Source: Micromonospora craniellae | Lineage (GTDB): Bacteria; Actinomycetota; Actinomycetes; Mycobacteriales; Micromonosporaceae | Length of the DNA stretch: 64,000 bases | Reading direction: 5' to 3' | Assembly: GCF_014764405.1 (NCBI RefSeq) | Contig: NZ_CP061725.1 | Location: 1,984,001-2,048,000, forward strand | Shown: piece after piece, positions 9,026 through 16,258 of the stretch | Layout of the letters: every line of letters begins with the position of its first letter | Position numbering within the stretch: position 1 is the stretch's first letter | Translations under genes and position numbers: made by a program | Notes under the pieces: model-generated | The model's input: only the letters and a program-made list of their open reading frames with translations | Told to the model about the DNA's origin: nothing | The model's database searches: none

Positions 9026-9033
9026 GACCAACC

Positions 9034-9084
9034 ATGACCGCCGCCATCCACCGTACGCACCACCGTGTGGTCGCGCATGCGTGA
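9034..9084 (+). CDS. 16-residue leader ORF overlapping the PPTase start
   Basis: ATG 9034 opens a 16-codon frame, MTAAIHRTHHRVVAHA, ending at TGA 9082-9084, which is 5 bases inside the downstream enzyme gene. The ATG lies 8 bases after a -10 element and would be the first codon of a leaderless mRNA. The enzyme start at 9077 lacks an AG-rich ribosome-binding site, so reinitiation after the leader is a plausible way to translate it. Four of sixteen residues are His. Coding status is an inference from this architecture. Confidence 0.35.
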   Translation: MTAAIHRTHHRVVAHA

Positions 9085-9733
9085 CCTGTTGCCCCCCGAG
9101 GTGGCGGTGGCGGTGGCCCGGCCGCAGGACTGGTCCGGGCAGCTCTACGCCGAGGAGGCGGCCGGTCTTGGGGAACGCGCCGTGGACAGCCGGCGACGCG
9201 ACTTCACCGCGGGCCGCGTCTGCGCCCGACGGGCGATGGCCGCGTTGGGCCTGCCCCCGGTCGCGGTGCCCGCCGCCGAGGACCGCGCGCCGGTCTGGCC
9301 GGCGGGAACAGTCGGCAGCATCACCCACACCCGGGGCTACTGCGCGGCGGCGGTCGCGCGCCGCAGCGAGGTGCGGGGGGTCGGCATGGACGCCGAGCAG
9401 CACAAGGAACTGAGCCCGGGCGTACGCCGGCTGATCTGCCTGCCCGAGGAGGAGGACCGGTACGCCCGCCTGCCGTCCGGCGTCTCCTGGCCGACCGTGG
9501 CGTTCAGCGCCAAGGAGACGGTCTACAAGCTGTGGCACCCGCTCGTCGGCACCTGGCTGGACTTCCACGACGCGACGGTGGACCTCGACCCCGACTTCGG
9601 GACCTTCACCGCACGGATCGCACCGGCCCGGATCGACGCCGCCCCGGTCGACCGTCCGCCCACCCGGGTCATCGGGCGGTACGTGGTCGACTCGGACCTG
9701 GTCCGCACCGCCGCCGTACTCCTGCCGCAGTGA
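9077..9733 (+). CDS. 4'-phosphopantetheinyl transferase (Sfp type)
   Basis: Transfers 4'-phosphopantetheine from CoA to carrier proteins of fatty-acid, polyketide or nonribosomal peptide synthases. The 218-residue product shows RRDFTAGRVCARRA, SITHTRGYCAAAVA, the Mg-binding GVGMDAE and the FSAKETVYK signature, as in the actinobacterial EntD/Sfp-like group. ATG 9077 (MRDLLPPEV) was chosen over GTG 9065 by similarity to family N-termini. No carrier or synthase gene is nearby, so it probably serves distant clusters. Confidence 0.9.
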   Translation: MRDLLPPEVAVAVARPQDWSGQLYAEEAAGLGERAVDSRRRDFTAGRVCARRAMAALGLPPVAVPAAEDRAPVWPAGTVGSITHTRGYCAAAVARRSEVRGVGMDAEQHKELSPGVRRLICLPEEEDRYARLPSGVSWPTVAFSAKETVYKLWHPLVGTWLDFHDATVDLDPDFGTFTARIAPARIDAAPVDRPPTRVIGRYVVDSDLVRTAAVLLPQ

Positions 9734-9858
9734 GCCGTCGACGCATGCCGCCGCCGACACACGGGGCGAGGGCCACCGCCCCTGACCGGGCCGTACGGTC
9801 CCCGGCCCTCCTCCGCTCGTACCCCCACCGGTGGCCGCTCGGTGTTGCCCGTCCGAGG

Positions 9859-9864
9859 TAGCGT
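9859..9864 (+). promoter_or_regulatory. -10 element of the Pro-rich protein gene
   Basis: TAGCGT about 40 bases upstream of the GTG at 9905. This gene also has a clear GAGGAG at 9893-9898, so its mRNA is probably leadered, unlike many neighbours. Confidence 0.35.
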
Positions 9865-9904
9865 CAGGCGGTTCGCGTTCGACGTCAGGTGCCCGAGGAG
9901 TACG

Positions 9905-11083
9905 GTGAGCGACCCCCAGCCCCCATCCGGGCCGCACGACCCCTACCAGCCGCCGCAACCGCCCAGCGATCCGTGGGCACCACTGCCACCGGTCGGGTCG
10001 CCGGCGGGTACGCAACCCGACGGCACGTGGTCCGCCCCGCCGGCCGACGATGCCGACAGCCCGTGGGCCGCGCCGCAACCGCCACCCGCCCCGCCGGTCT
10101 CCGGCGCGCCCCAGCCGCCGGCCTCCGGCGCCCCTCACTACCCGGCCTCCGGTGCCCCCCACTATCCGGCCTCCGGTGCGCCCCAGCCGCCCATCTCGGG
10201 ATCGCCGTACGCGCCGCCCCAGGCCGGCGGCGGATACCCGCAGCCCGACCCCTACCAGGCCGGTGCCGCGTACCCGCAGGCCGGTGCCGCGTACCCGTCG
10301 CACGACCCCTACCAGGCAGCCGGCGCCTATCAGCAGGGCGGACCGTACGCATCGGGCGGCGCCTACCCGCAGGGCGGCTATCCGCCCGGCGGCACCGGCT
10401 ACCCGCCGAGCGGGCACGGCTACCCGTTGGGGGCGCCGCAGCCCAGCGGCGGCACGAGCAAGACCGCGCTGATCGTGGTGGCCGTGGTGGCCGCGCTGGC
10501 GCTGCTCTGCTGCGGCGGAGGCGTCGTCGCGCTGATCAATAGTGCCGACCGGGACTCCGGCGCGCTGCCCACGCCGTCGGCCACGTCGTCGTCGCCGGAT
10601 CCGTCGCCGAGCACCGCACCCACCCAGGCGGCACCGCCTCCGCCGCCTCCGCCGCCTCCGCCCACCAACTCGCCGCCCAGCGGCGAGACGTACAACCTGA
10701 GCATCGGCACCACCCTCGTGGTGAACGACAACCAGGGCACCGTCGAGATCACCGTGACCCGGGTCCGTACCGTGCGGGAGGGCTGCCGCTCGTTCGCACC
10801 CGACCCGCAGAAGGGCCGCTACCTGATCGCCGACGTGACGGCCACCGTGACCAAGGGCACCGGTTCCATCAACCCGATCTACTTCGAGTGGGTGGCCGCC
10901 GACGGGACCACGGTCAACGGCCTGGCCGGGATCCTCGCCGGGTGCGGCGACTCCCTCGGTTCCGGCAACAACCTGCCGACCGGTACCAGGCGGACCGGCA
11001 CCGTCGTCTTCGACGTCGCCGACACCAACGGCGTGGTGGAGTACAAGCCGCTGTTCCGGTCCGCCGGCTCCTGGCGGCCGTAG
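9905..11083 (+). CDS. Pro-rich membrane protein with DUF4352-like domain
   Basis: 392 residues. Residues 1-180 form a Pro/Gly/Tyr/Gln-rich cytosolic tail with tandem PASGAPHY and DPYQA-type repeats. A transmembrane helix follows (TALIVVAVVAALALLCCGGG, about 182-205), then a Ser/Thr/Pro linker containing nine consecutive Pro. The outside C-terminal domain of about 130 residues resembles DUF4352 (TLVVNDNQGTVEITVTRVR, GRYLIADVTATV). Two cysteines may pair. A GAGGAG 6 bases before the GTG fixes the start. The function is unknown; members are usually cell-surface proteins. Confidence 0.75.
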   Translation: MSDPQPPSGPHDPYQPPQPPSDPWAPLPPVGSPAGTQPDGTWSAPPADDADSPWAAPQPPPAPPVSGAPQPPASGAPHYPASGAPHYPASGAPQPPISGSPYAPPQAGGGYPQPDPYQAGAAYPQAGAAYPSHDPYQAAGAYQQGGPYASGGAYPQGGYPPGGTGYPPSGHGYPLGAPQPSGGTSKTALIVVAVVAALALLCCGGGVVALINSADRDSGALPTPSATSSSPDPSPSTAPTQAAPPPPPPPPPPTNSPPSGETYNLSIGTTLVVNDNQGTVEITVTRVRTVREGCRSFAPDPQKGRYLIADVTATVTKGTGSINPIYFEWVAADGTTVNGLAGILAGCGDSLGSGNNLPTGTRRTGTVVFDVADTNGVVEYKPLFRSAGSWRP

Positions 11084-11166
11084 ACGCTCACCGGTGGCAC
11101 GTCGGGCAGGCCGCGCGGTGACCGGCTCGCCCGACGACCGGAGTTACCGTCCTGAGTGGACATCGC

Positions 11167-11172
11167 TACACT
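11167..11172 (+). promoter_or_regulatory. -10 element of the VWA operon
   Basis: TACACT ends 7 bases before the GTG at 11180, which supports that codon as a leaderless start over the earlier in-frame GTG at 11156. Confidence 0.45.
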
Positions 11173-11179
11173 CCGCCCG

Positions 11180-12484
11180 GTGATCAACAAGAGATGGCCG
11201 TCAGCCGCCCTGTTGGGGCTGCTGGCGGCGACCATGCTGGCCGGCCCCGCGTCGGCCCGGGCCGACGACGACCAGGCAGAACCCGTCGCCGAGCCGCCCC
11301 GCGTCCAGCTGGTGCTGGACGTGAGCGGCTCGATGCGGGCCACCGACATCGACGGGCGCAGCCGCATCTCCGTGGCGCAACAGGCGTTCGGCGAGGTGGT
11401 GGACGCCCTGCCCGACGAGACCCAGCTCGGCATCCGGGTACTCGGCGCCACCTACAAGGGCCAGGACAAGCAGCAGGGCTGCCGGGACACACAGCAGATC
11501 GTGCCGGTCGGCCCGGTGGACCGGACGAAGGCCAAGGCCGCCGTGGCGACCCTGCGTCCGACCGGTTTCACCCCGGTCGGGCTCGCCCTGCGGGAGGCCG
11601 CGAAAGATCTGGGCACCGGCACCACCGCCCGGCGGATCGTGCTGATCACCGACGGCGAGGACACCTGCGCCCCACCGGATCCCTGCCAGGTGGCCCGGGA
11701 ACTGGCCGCCCAGGGCACCACGCTGGTGGTGGACACCCTCGGCCTGGCCCCCGACGAGAAGGTCCGCAAGCAGCTGCTCTGCATCGCCGCCGCCACCGGT
11801 GGCACGTACACGGCCGCGACCAGCGCCGACGACCTCACCGACCGGCTCAAGCAACTCGTCGACCGGGCCCGCGACACGTACGCCACCACGCCGGCCAAGG
11901 TCGACGGGACCGACGTCTGCGAGGGCGCGCCACTGCTCTCCCCCGGCGTCTACACCGACCGGGAGACCTTCTCCGAGCACCGCTGGTACCGGGTGCCGGT
12001 CCGCGCGGGACAGGAACTGCGCGCCTCGGTCAGCATCGCGCTCGACCGGCCGATCAACCTCGACCACGGCGTGCTGCTGCGGGCCACCGCGACCGACGGG
12101 CGGGAACTGGTCCGTGGCGTGGACGCCGGCAGTGGACGCACCGACGTCGTCTCGGCCGGCCTGCGCTGGTCGGCCAATGAGGACGGCGACGACGAGCGCG
12201 ACGAGGACCCCGGCCCCGCGCCGACGGCCAGCGCCACCCCGGCGGTGACCACCGTCTGTCTGGTGGTCAGCAACATGTTCTCGCCCCGGGCGGGCACTGC
12301 GAAAGACCCCGGCATGCCGGTCGAACTGACCGTCGACGTGGTAGCCGCGTCCCCCGCCCCGGACGGGCCGGACCTGGGCCGAGGCTGGGTGCTGCTGCTC
12401 CTGCTGACCCTGGCCGGTCTGCTCACCGGGCTCGTCACCGGCCTGCTCACCCGCTGGTGGGTCGCCACCTGGAGGGAGAACTGA
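11180..12484 (+). CDS. exported von Willebrand factor A domain protein
   Basis: 434 residues. A signal peptide runs to about residue 28 (GPASARA). The VWA domain begins near 41 with a complete MIDAS motif DVSGSM (Asp47, Ser49, Ser51), a later threonine loop (RPTGFTPVG) and DGEDTC. A beta-rich region of unknown fold follows (about 240-390), then a C-terminal membrane helix (WVLLLLLTLAGLLTGLVTG) and a short basic tail. The domain is therefore displayed outside the cell. TGATG overlap couples it to the next gene, an exported protein also ending in a membrane helix. Confidence 0.85.
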   Translation: MINKRWPSAALLGLLAATMLAGPASARADDDQAEPVAEPPRVQLVLDVSGSMRATDIDGRSRISVAQQAFGEVVDALPDETQLGIRVLGATYKGQDKQQGCRDTQQIVPVGPVDRTKAKAAVATLRPTGFTPVGLALREAAKDLGTGTTARRIVLITDGEDTCAPPDPCQVARELAAQGTTLVVDTLGLAPDEKVRKQLLCIAAATGGTYTAATSADDLTDRLKQLVDRARDTYATTPAKVDGTDVCEGAPLLSPGVYTDRETFSEHRWYRVPVRAGQELRASVSIALDRPINLDHGVLLRATATDGRELVRGVDAGSGRTDVVSAGLRWSANEDGDDERDEDPGPAPTASATPAVTTVCLVVSNMFSPRAGTAKDPGMPVELTVDVVAASPAPDGPDLGRGWVLLLLLTLAGLLTGLVTGLLTRWWVATWREN

Positions 12485-13281
12485 TGCGTACCCGATCGGC
12501 AACCGTGGCCGCGCTGATGGCCGCCGGCATCGCCCTGGCACCGGGTACGGCGCTGGCCGCGCCCACCCCCACTCCCTCGCCCGGCGCCACCACCGTGACC
12601 AAGGCCGGCACCACCTTCCTCAGTGCCACCCCGGTGGCGGCGGGCCAGCCGGTCCGGGTCGGCGCCTCCACCGGCGAGTACCTCTACTGGTCGTTCCCGG
12701 CGGCGGCGGGCGAGACCCACGAGATCACCGCGACCGTCGCCCTCGCCGAGGACCGCACCGGCACGTCGACCTGGACCGTCGAGGTCTTCGACGGCCTGCG
12801 CCGCCGCCAGGCGTGCACGGCCGGCGCGCAGACCCCGACCGCCGATGTCTCTGCGCGTACCGTGGCCATCGGCTGCACGCTGCGGCGCGTACGGCCCTGG
12901 GCCGAGCCGTGGTCCGCCGACCCGCTGCCCGGCACCTACTACGTGCGGCTCTCCGTGGTCGACGTGCCCGAGCCCGACCTGGGCCGCCCGATCGACGTGG
13001 ACCTGCTGATCTCCGCCAGCGGAGACTCCGGCAGCGCCCCGGAGGACGGCAGGCTGGAAGCCCCGCTGGTGCCGCCGACCGACGCCGGCGCCGTGCTGAG
13101 CACCGAGCCGACGGTCGCGCCGGTCGAGGAGGACGACCACGGCTGGAACATCGACCTCACCGGTTGGCTCCCCGAGGCCGGCTCCCGCTGGATCTGGACC
13201 ACCGCCGGCGGCGTGCTCGCCGCGGTGGCCGGCGTGGTCGGTTTCGCCCTCACCCGCCGCCCCAGACGAGTTCGCGTGTGA
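12484..13281 (+). CDS. exported, C-terminally anchored partner of the VWA protein
   Basis: 265 residues: signal peptide (cleavage near GTALA, about residue 23), a beta-rich exported domain (EYLYWSFPAAAGETHEITAT, about 60-185), an acidic Pro-rich linker, a membrane helix (IWTTAGGVLAAVAGVVGFAL, about 236-256) and a basic tail. Its ATG overlaps the VWA stop by one base and uses a GGAGGGAG inside the VWA gene. Both proteins share the same architecture and the exported domains look alike in spacing, so a surface complex is plausible. I do not recognise a family. Confidence 0.75.
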   Translation: MRTRSATVAALMAAGIALAPGTALAAPTPTPSPGATTVTKAGTTFLSATPVAAGQPVRVGASTGEYLYWSFPAAAGETHEITATVALAEDRTGTSTWTVEVFDGLRRRQACTAGAQTPTADVSARTVAIGCTLRRVRPWAEPWSADPLPGTYYVRLSVVDVPEPDLGRPIDVDLLISASGDSGSAPEDGRLEAPLVPPTDAGAVLSTEPTVAPVEEDDHGWNIDLTGWLPEAGSRWIWTTAGGVLAAVAGVVGFALTRRPRRVRV

Positions 13282-13306
13282 GTCGGCCCACCCGGTGACC
13301 CGGGTC

Positions 13307-13368
13307 GACCCGCGATCTTGGTACGAAGCCGCCCTCACCGGGACCGTCTCGCACCAAGATCGCGGGTC
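13307..13368. terminator. 16-bp inverted repeat between convergent genes
   Basis: GACCCGCGATCTTGGT (13307-13322) and its perfect complement (13353-13368) flank a 30-base loop and reach into the stop codon of the DUF4132 gene. It is probably a shared terminator. From memory the GCGATCTTGGT core recurs between genes in Micromonosporaceae, so it may belong to a dispersed repeat family. Confidence 0.55.
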
Positions 13369-15781
13369 AGGGGTTGATCTGGTGGGTGATCGTCGGGTCG
13401 GTTATGTCGGTGTCGTTGGCCAGCAGCATCGCCTTGCTGAGGATGACCGCGAGCATGCCGTCCCCCTCGAACGGCAGGAAGTGCCGCTGGGCGAGGTCGG
13501 CGGCGCCACGGGCCGGCACGATGCAGAGATACTCGTCGTTCGGGCTCATCAGGATGTTTCCCGAGCCGAGGTGGATCCGGTACGTCCGCAGGCCACCCTG
13601 AACCACCAGGAACCGGCCGTCGATGTGGGCGCGCTGCCCCACCGCCAACCGGGGCAGTAGCCGGGTCAGCAGGTCACGCCGGGTCTCGGCGGTCGCGGAC
13701 AGCTCCCCGAAGCTGTACGACGTCCAGTAGTCCCGGAACCGGCCCTGCGGTCCTCCGTCCGACCAGGTCGGGTCGTTGCCGACGCTGGACACTCCGACGA
13801 ACAGGTCGACGTCCCGCATGACCTCGCTGAACACCAACGGCGGAACCTGGTCCAGCGGCAGCGCGTCAGCCGGACGGCCGGTCACCCAGGAACCCGTGGA
13901 GTAGCCGCCGCCGGAGGCGTGCGACCAGTTCTGCGCGGCAGTGTGTGAATAGAAGCGCACCTGGTCGGTGACGAGCCGCAGGTAGGACCCGCTCTCGGTG
14001 GCGTCGGACGCGTAGTCGTCGCCGGCACCCTCCACCCAGTACTCAGCGCGCAGGCCCCAGCCGGGCAGTTCGCGTACGGTCGGCGGGTAGCTGTCGTCGA
14101 CCATCAGCCGCAGCCGGTCGGACCAGCCCCGGATCGCGGCCAGCGCGTGATACTGATGTTGGCGCAGGATGTGCCCGGCGAACCGGTTGGAGTAGGTGCC
14201 GGTGTTCTCCTCGGCCGGGGTGAGCAGATACACCTCGCGATGGGCCTGCTTGAACGGCTGGACGACCTGGTGCCGTTCCAGCCACTCCCGCCAGCCCACC
14301 ACCTCCGGCACCGGTCGACCGATCGGGTGCCAGATCCGCACCTGCGCGCAGTCGGCGGCGGTGACCGGGGTGTCGTCCAGAGTGCGCAGTGCCCCGTCGG
14401 CCCAGCCGCAGGGCACCCCGTCGACCAGCCAGAGCAGTCGGCGGGCCAGCGCGCCGACCAGCGGATGGTCGAGGTAACGCTGCCGCCAGGCGGTGAAGGT
14501 CCAGACGCGCTGGGCCAGGAACAGCCGATCCAGCCGGGCCGCCTGGGCGGCGAGCATCCCGGTGACCTCTTTGGCCAGACCCTTCAGCTCGGCCAGTTCC
14601 GTGGCGTGGTCGCGGCGTACCGCTGCCGGTGGGCTCTTCACCTGCCGGCCGGACTCGTTGTGCCAGGCCAGCGTGGCACCGGTGGAGCCGATCAGCAGCT
14701 CGGCCCGGCAGCCGCCGAGTATCACCTGGTGCCGACCCACCTCGGTCAGGGCGTAGTCCGGAACGGCCAACTCCTCGATCTCGTCCCGCCCGATGCCCAT
14801 CGCTGCGGCGCGGGCGTCGAGCGCCTTGTCGATCTCGTTGCGGGTGCCCTTGTAGGTGACCCGGGCCGACAGTCGGGCGAGCTGCGCCAGCGCCGCCTCG
14901 CCGTCGAGCCGCCCGAGTACACCGACGGCCGCGTTGGCCACCTTCGGGCAGGCCGGCCCGATCCCCGGCAGCCGACGCAGCATCGACTCGACCAGACCGC
15001 CGACGCGGCGTACCTGCTCGGGAGAGGGTGCGGACCGCTCGACCAGCCAGAGCAGGCCGCGCAGCACGTCCGCGTTGGCCGGGGCGAGCGGCGACTGCGG
15101 GGTACGGGAGGCGGCCACCAGCCACCGCTCCAGCACCCGCGTCGCCTCGGTCGAATCGACCTCGGCGAGCAGGCGGGACGCCTCGGTCGACCAGCCGACC
15201 GTGGGTCGGGCCGCGACCGCGGTGCTGGCGTGGGCCACCAGCCGATGCCAGACCGGATCGAGGGCGGCCAGCTCGGTGCTGATCTGGGCGGCCCACGGGT
15301 CACCCGGGTCGAGCTGCGGGCCGGTCAGCTCGGCCACCAACTGCCGCAGGCGCTGACTTTCCCCGGACCGGTCGGTCATCACCTTGAGCAGGTCGGCGGG
15401 GAGCGGACCGGTCGCGACCACGCCCCGGGCGACGATCTCCACAGTGCCGGGCGTGAGCGCACGCCAGCCCCGGACGGCGTACCTGGTCAGGTCCGTGAGC
15501 TGTTCCGGGGTCAGCTCGGTGGGGAGCCGGCGGCAGACCTGGTTGATCATTTCGCGGGCGGTCCAGTTGTGCTTGCGGTCGGCGAGCGCGATGACGACCA
15601 TGGCATGCACCAGCCGGGCCACGTTTGGGCGGGACAGGGGACGCAGCGCGTCGCGCACCGCCGGGTCGTCGCGGCAGAGCCGGGCGTGGGTGTAGAGGTG
15701 GCTGGCCAGCTCGGTGAGGTCGTCGTCGGCGATCAGGTCGCGGACCCGGGTGACGCACCAGGCAATGGTGGCGGTGGTCAT
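13367..15781 (-). CDS. DUF4132 domain protein
   Basis: 804 residues without signal or membrane segment. The first half is helical and repeat-like (about 1-330). The second half carries a DUF4132-like region: FTAWRQRYLDHPLVGALARR, WREWLERHQVVQPFKQAHRE, YLLTPAE, and a C-terminal section ending near the stop with YRIHLGSGNILMSPNDEYLCI. DUF4132 proteins (MolR-like) have no established reaction. The ATG overlaps the upstream gene's stop (TGATG), so the two proteins are translationally coupled. The arrangement suggests they act together. Confidence 0.75.
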   Translation of the reverse strand: MTTATIAWCVTRVRDLIADDDLTELASHLYTHARLCRDDPAVRDALRPLSRPNVARLVHAMVVIALADRKHNWTAREMINQVCRRLPTELTPEQLTDLTRYAVRGWRALTPGTVEIVARGVVATGPLPADLLKVMTDRSGESQRLRQLVAELTGPQLDPGDPWAAQISTELAALDPVWHRLVAHASTAVAARPTVGWSTEASRLLAEVDSTEATRVLERWLVAASRTPQSPLAPANADVLRGLLWLVERSAPSPEQVRRVGGLVESMLRRLPGIGPACPKVANAAVGVLGRLDGEAALAQLARLSARVTYKGTRNEIDKALDARAAAMGIGRDEIEELAVPDYALTEVGRHQVILGGCRAELLIGSTGATLAWHNESGRQVKSPPAAVRRDHATELAELKGLAKEVTGMLAAQAARLDRLFLAQRVWTFTAWRQRYLDHPLVGALARRLLWLVDGVPCGWADGALRTLDDTPVTAADCAQVRIWHPIGRPVPEVVGWREWLERHQVVQPFKQAHREVYLLTPAEENTGTYSNRFAGHILRQHQYHALAAIRGWSDRLRLMVDDSYPPTVRELPGWGLRAEYWVEGAGDDYASDATESGSYLRLVTDQVRFYSHTAAQNWSHASGGGYSTGSWVTGRPADALPLDQVPPLVFSEVMRDVDLFVGVSSVGNDPTWSDGGPQGRFRDYWTSYSFGELSATAETRRDLLTRLLPRLAVGQRAHIDGRFLVVQGGLRTYRIHLGSGNILMSPNDEYLCIVPARGAADLAQRHFLPFEGDGMLAVILSKAMLLANDTDITDPTITHQINP

Positions 15782-16176
15782 CAGCCACCCACCAGCGGGA
15801 CGAGTTTGAGGAAGGTGACCTCGGTGTCGCGGCGCAGGTCGACCTCGTCGTCGAGCTCGGTGACCTGACGGTCGTCGACCAGCACCACGAAACCGTTGCG
15901 CCCGAACGCCTCCTCGGCCAGGGCGACCTGCCGCTGGGCGTCGACCCGGCGGCGCGAACGCTGCGCCCGGTCACCGTTGAGGGCCTGCTCCGTGGCGTTG
16001 GGCTCGACGAGCAACCGACGCGGCTGCGGGCTGGCCGCGTTGTGCTCGGCCACCTCCTGGTGGATCCGCCGCCGGATCAGCTCGCGCAGCGTCAGCCGCT
16101 CCTCGAAGATCTGCAGGGCCCATGCGGGAGTACGAGCACCGGCCGTGCTCTCGTCTACGAATGTCACCGTCGCCAT
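15781..16176 (-). CDS. small protein with MoaD/ThiS-like C-terminus ending in GG
   Basis: 131 residues. The N-terminal half is helical and charged (EERLTLRELIRRRIHQEVAEH). The C-terminal 45 residues read FVVLVDDRQVTELDDEV, then DTEVTFLKLVPLVGG at the very end. This follows the closing strand and free Gly-Gly tail of beta-grasp sulphur carriers and ubiquitin-like proteins (compare DEVAFIPPVAGG in MoaD). A TAGACT -10 lies 8 bases before the ATG with no Shine-Dalgarno, so the mRNA is probably leaderless. Its stop overlaps the start of the DUF4132 gene. Conjugation or sulphur-carrier function is an inference; the fold match is by eye. Confidence 0.6.
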   Translation of the reverse strand: MATVTFVDESTAGARTPAWALQIFEERLTLRELIRRRIHQEVAEHNAASPQPRRLLVEPNATEQALNGDRAQRSRRRVDAQRQVALAEEAFGRNGFVVLVDDRQVTELDDEVDLRRDTEVTFLKLVPLVGG

Positions 16177-16184
16177 GTCGCGGG

Positions 16185-16190
16185 AGTCTA
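16185..16190 (-). promoter_or_regulatory. -10 element of the GG-tail/DUF4132 operon
   Basis: TAGACT on the minus strand, 8 bases before the ATG at 16176; leaderless architecture. Confidence 0.45.
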
Positions 16191-16207
16191 GGTACGGCCC
16201 CCGACAG

Positions 16208-16250
16208 GACGGGTCGAGGTCCCCGGCTGAGCCGGGGACCTCGACCCGTC
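16208..16250 (-). terminator. 20-bp hairpin after the GH43 gene
   Basis: A perfect 20-bp stem (16208-16227 with 16231-16250) with a 3-base loop, 8 bases after the glycosidase stop. There is no U-run. It also insulates the downstream GG-tail operon promoter, which lies 18 bases away. Confidence 0.75.
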
Positions 16251-16258
16251 GCTCATCC

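Noticed and set aside
9011..10417. Long minus-strand frame across the PPTase and Pro-rich genes
   Set aside because: Arg/Gly/Val low-complexity product with no motif; it is the complement of real coding DNA with proven family motifs.
10600..10700. Repeats in Pro-rich genes (10.0-10.7, 50.4-50.7, 52.0-52.2 kb) as CRISPR-like arrays
   Set aside because: They are in-frame codon repeats of disordered tails without spacers of constant length.
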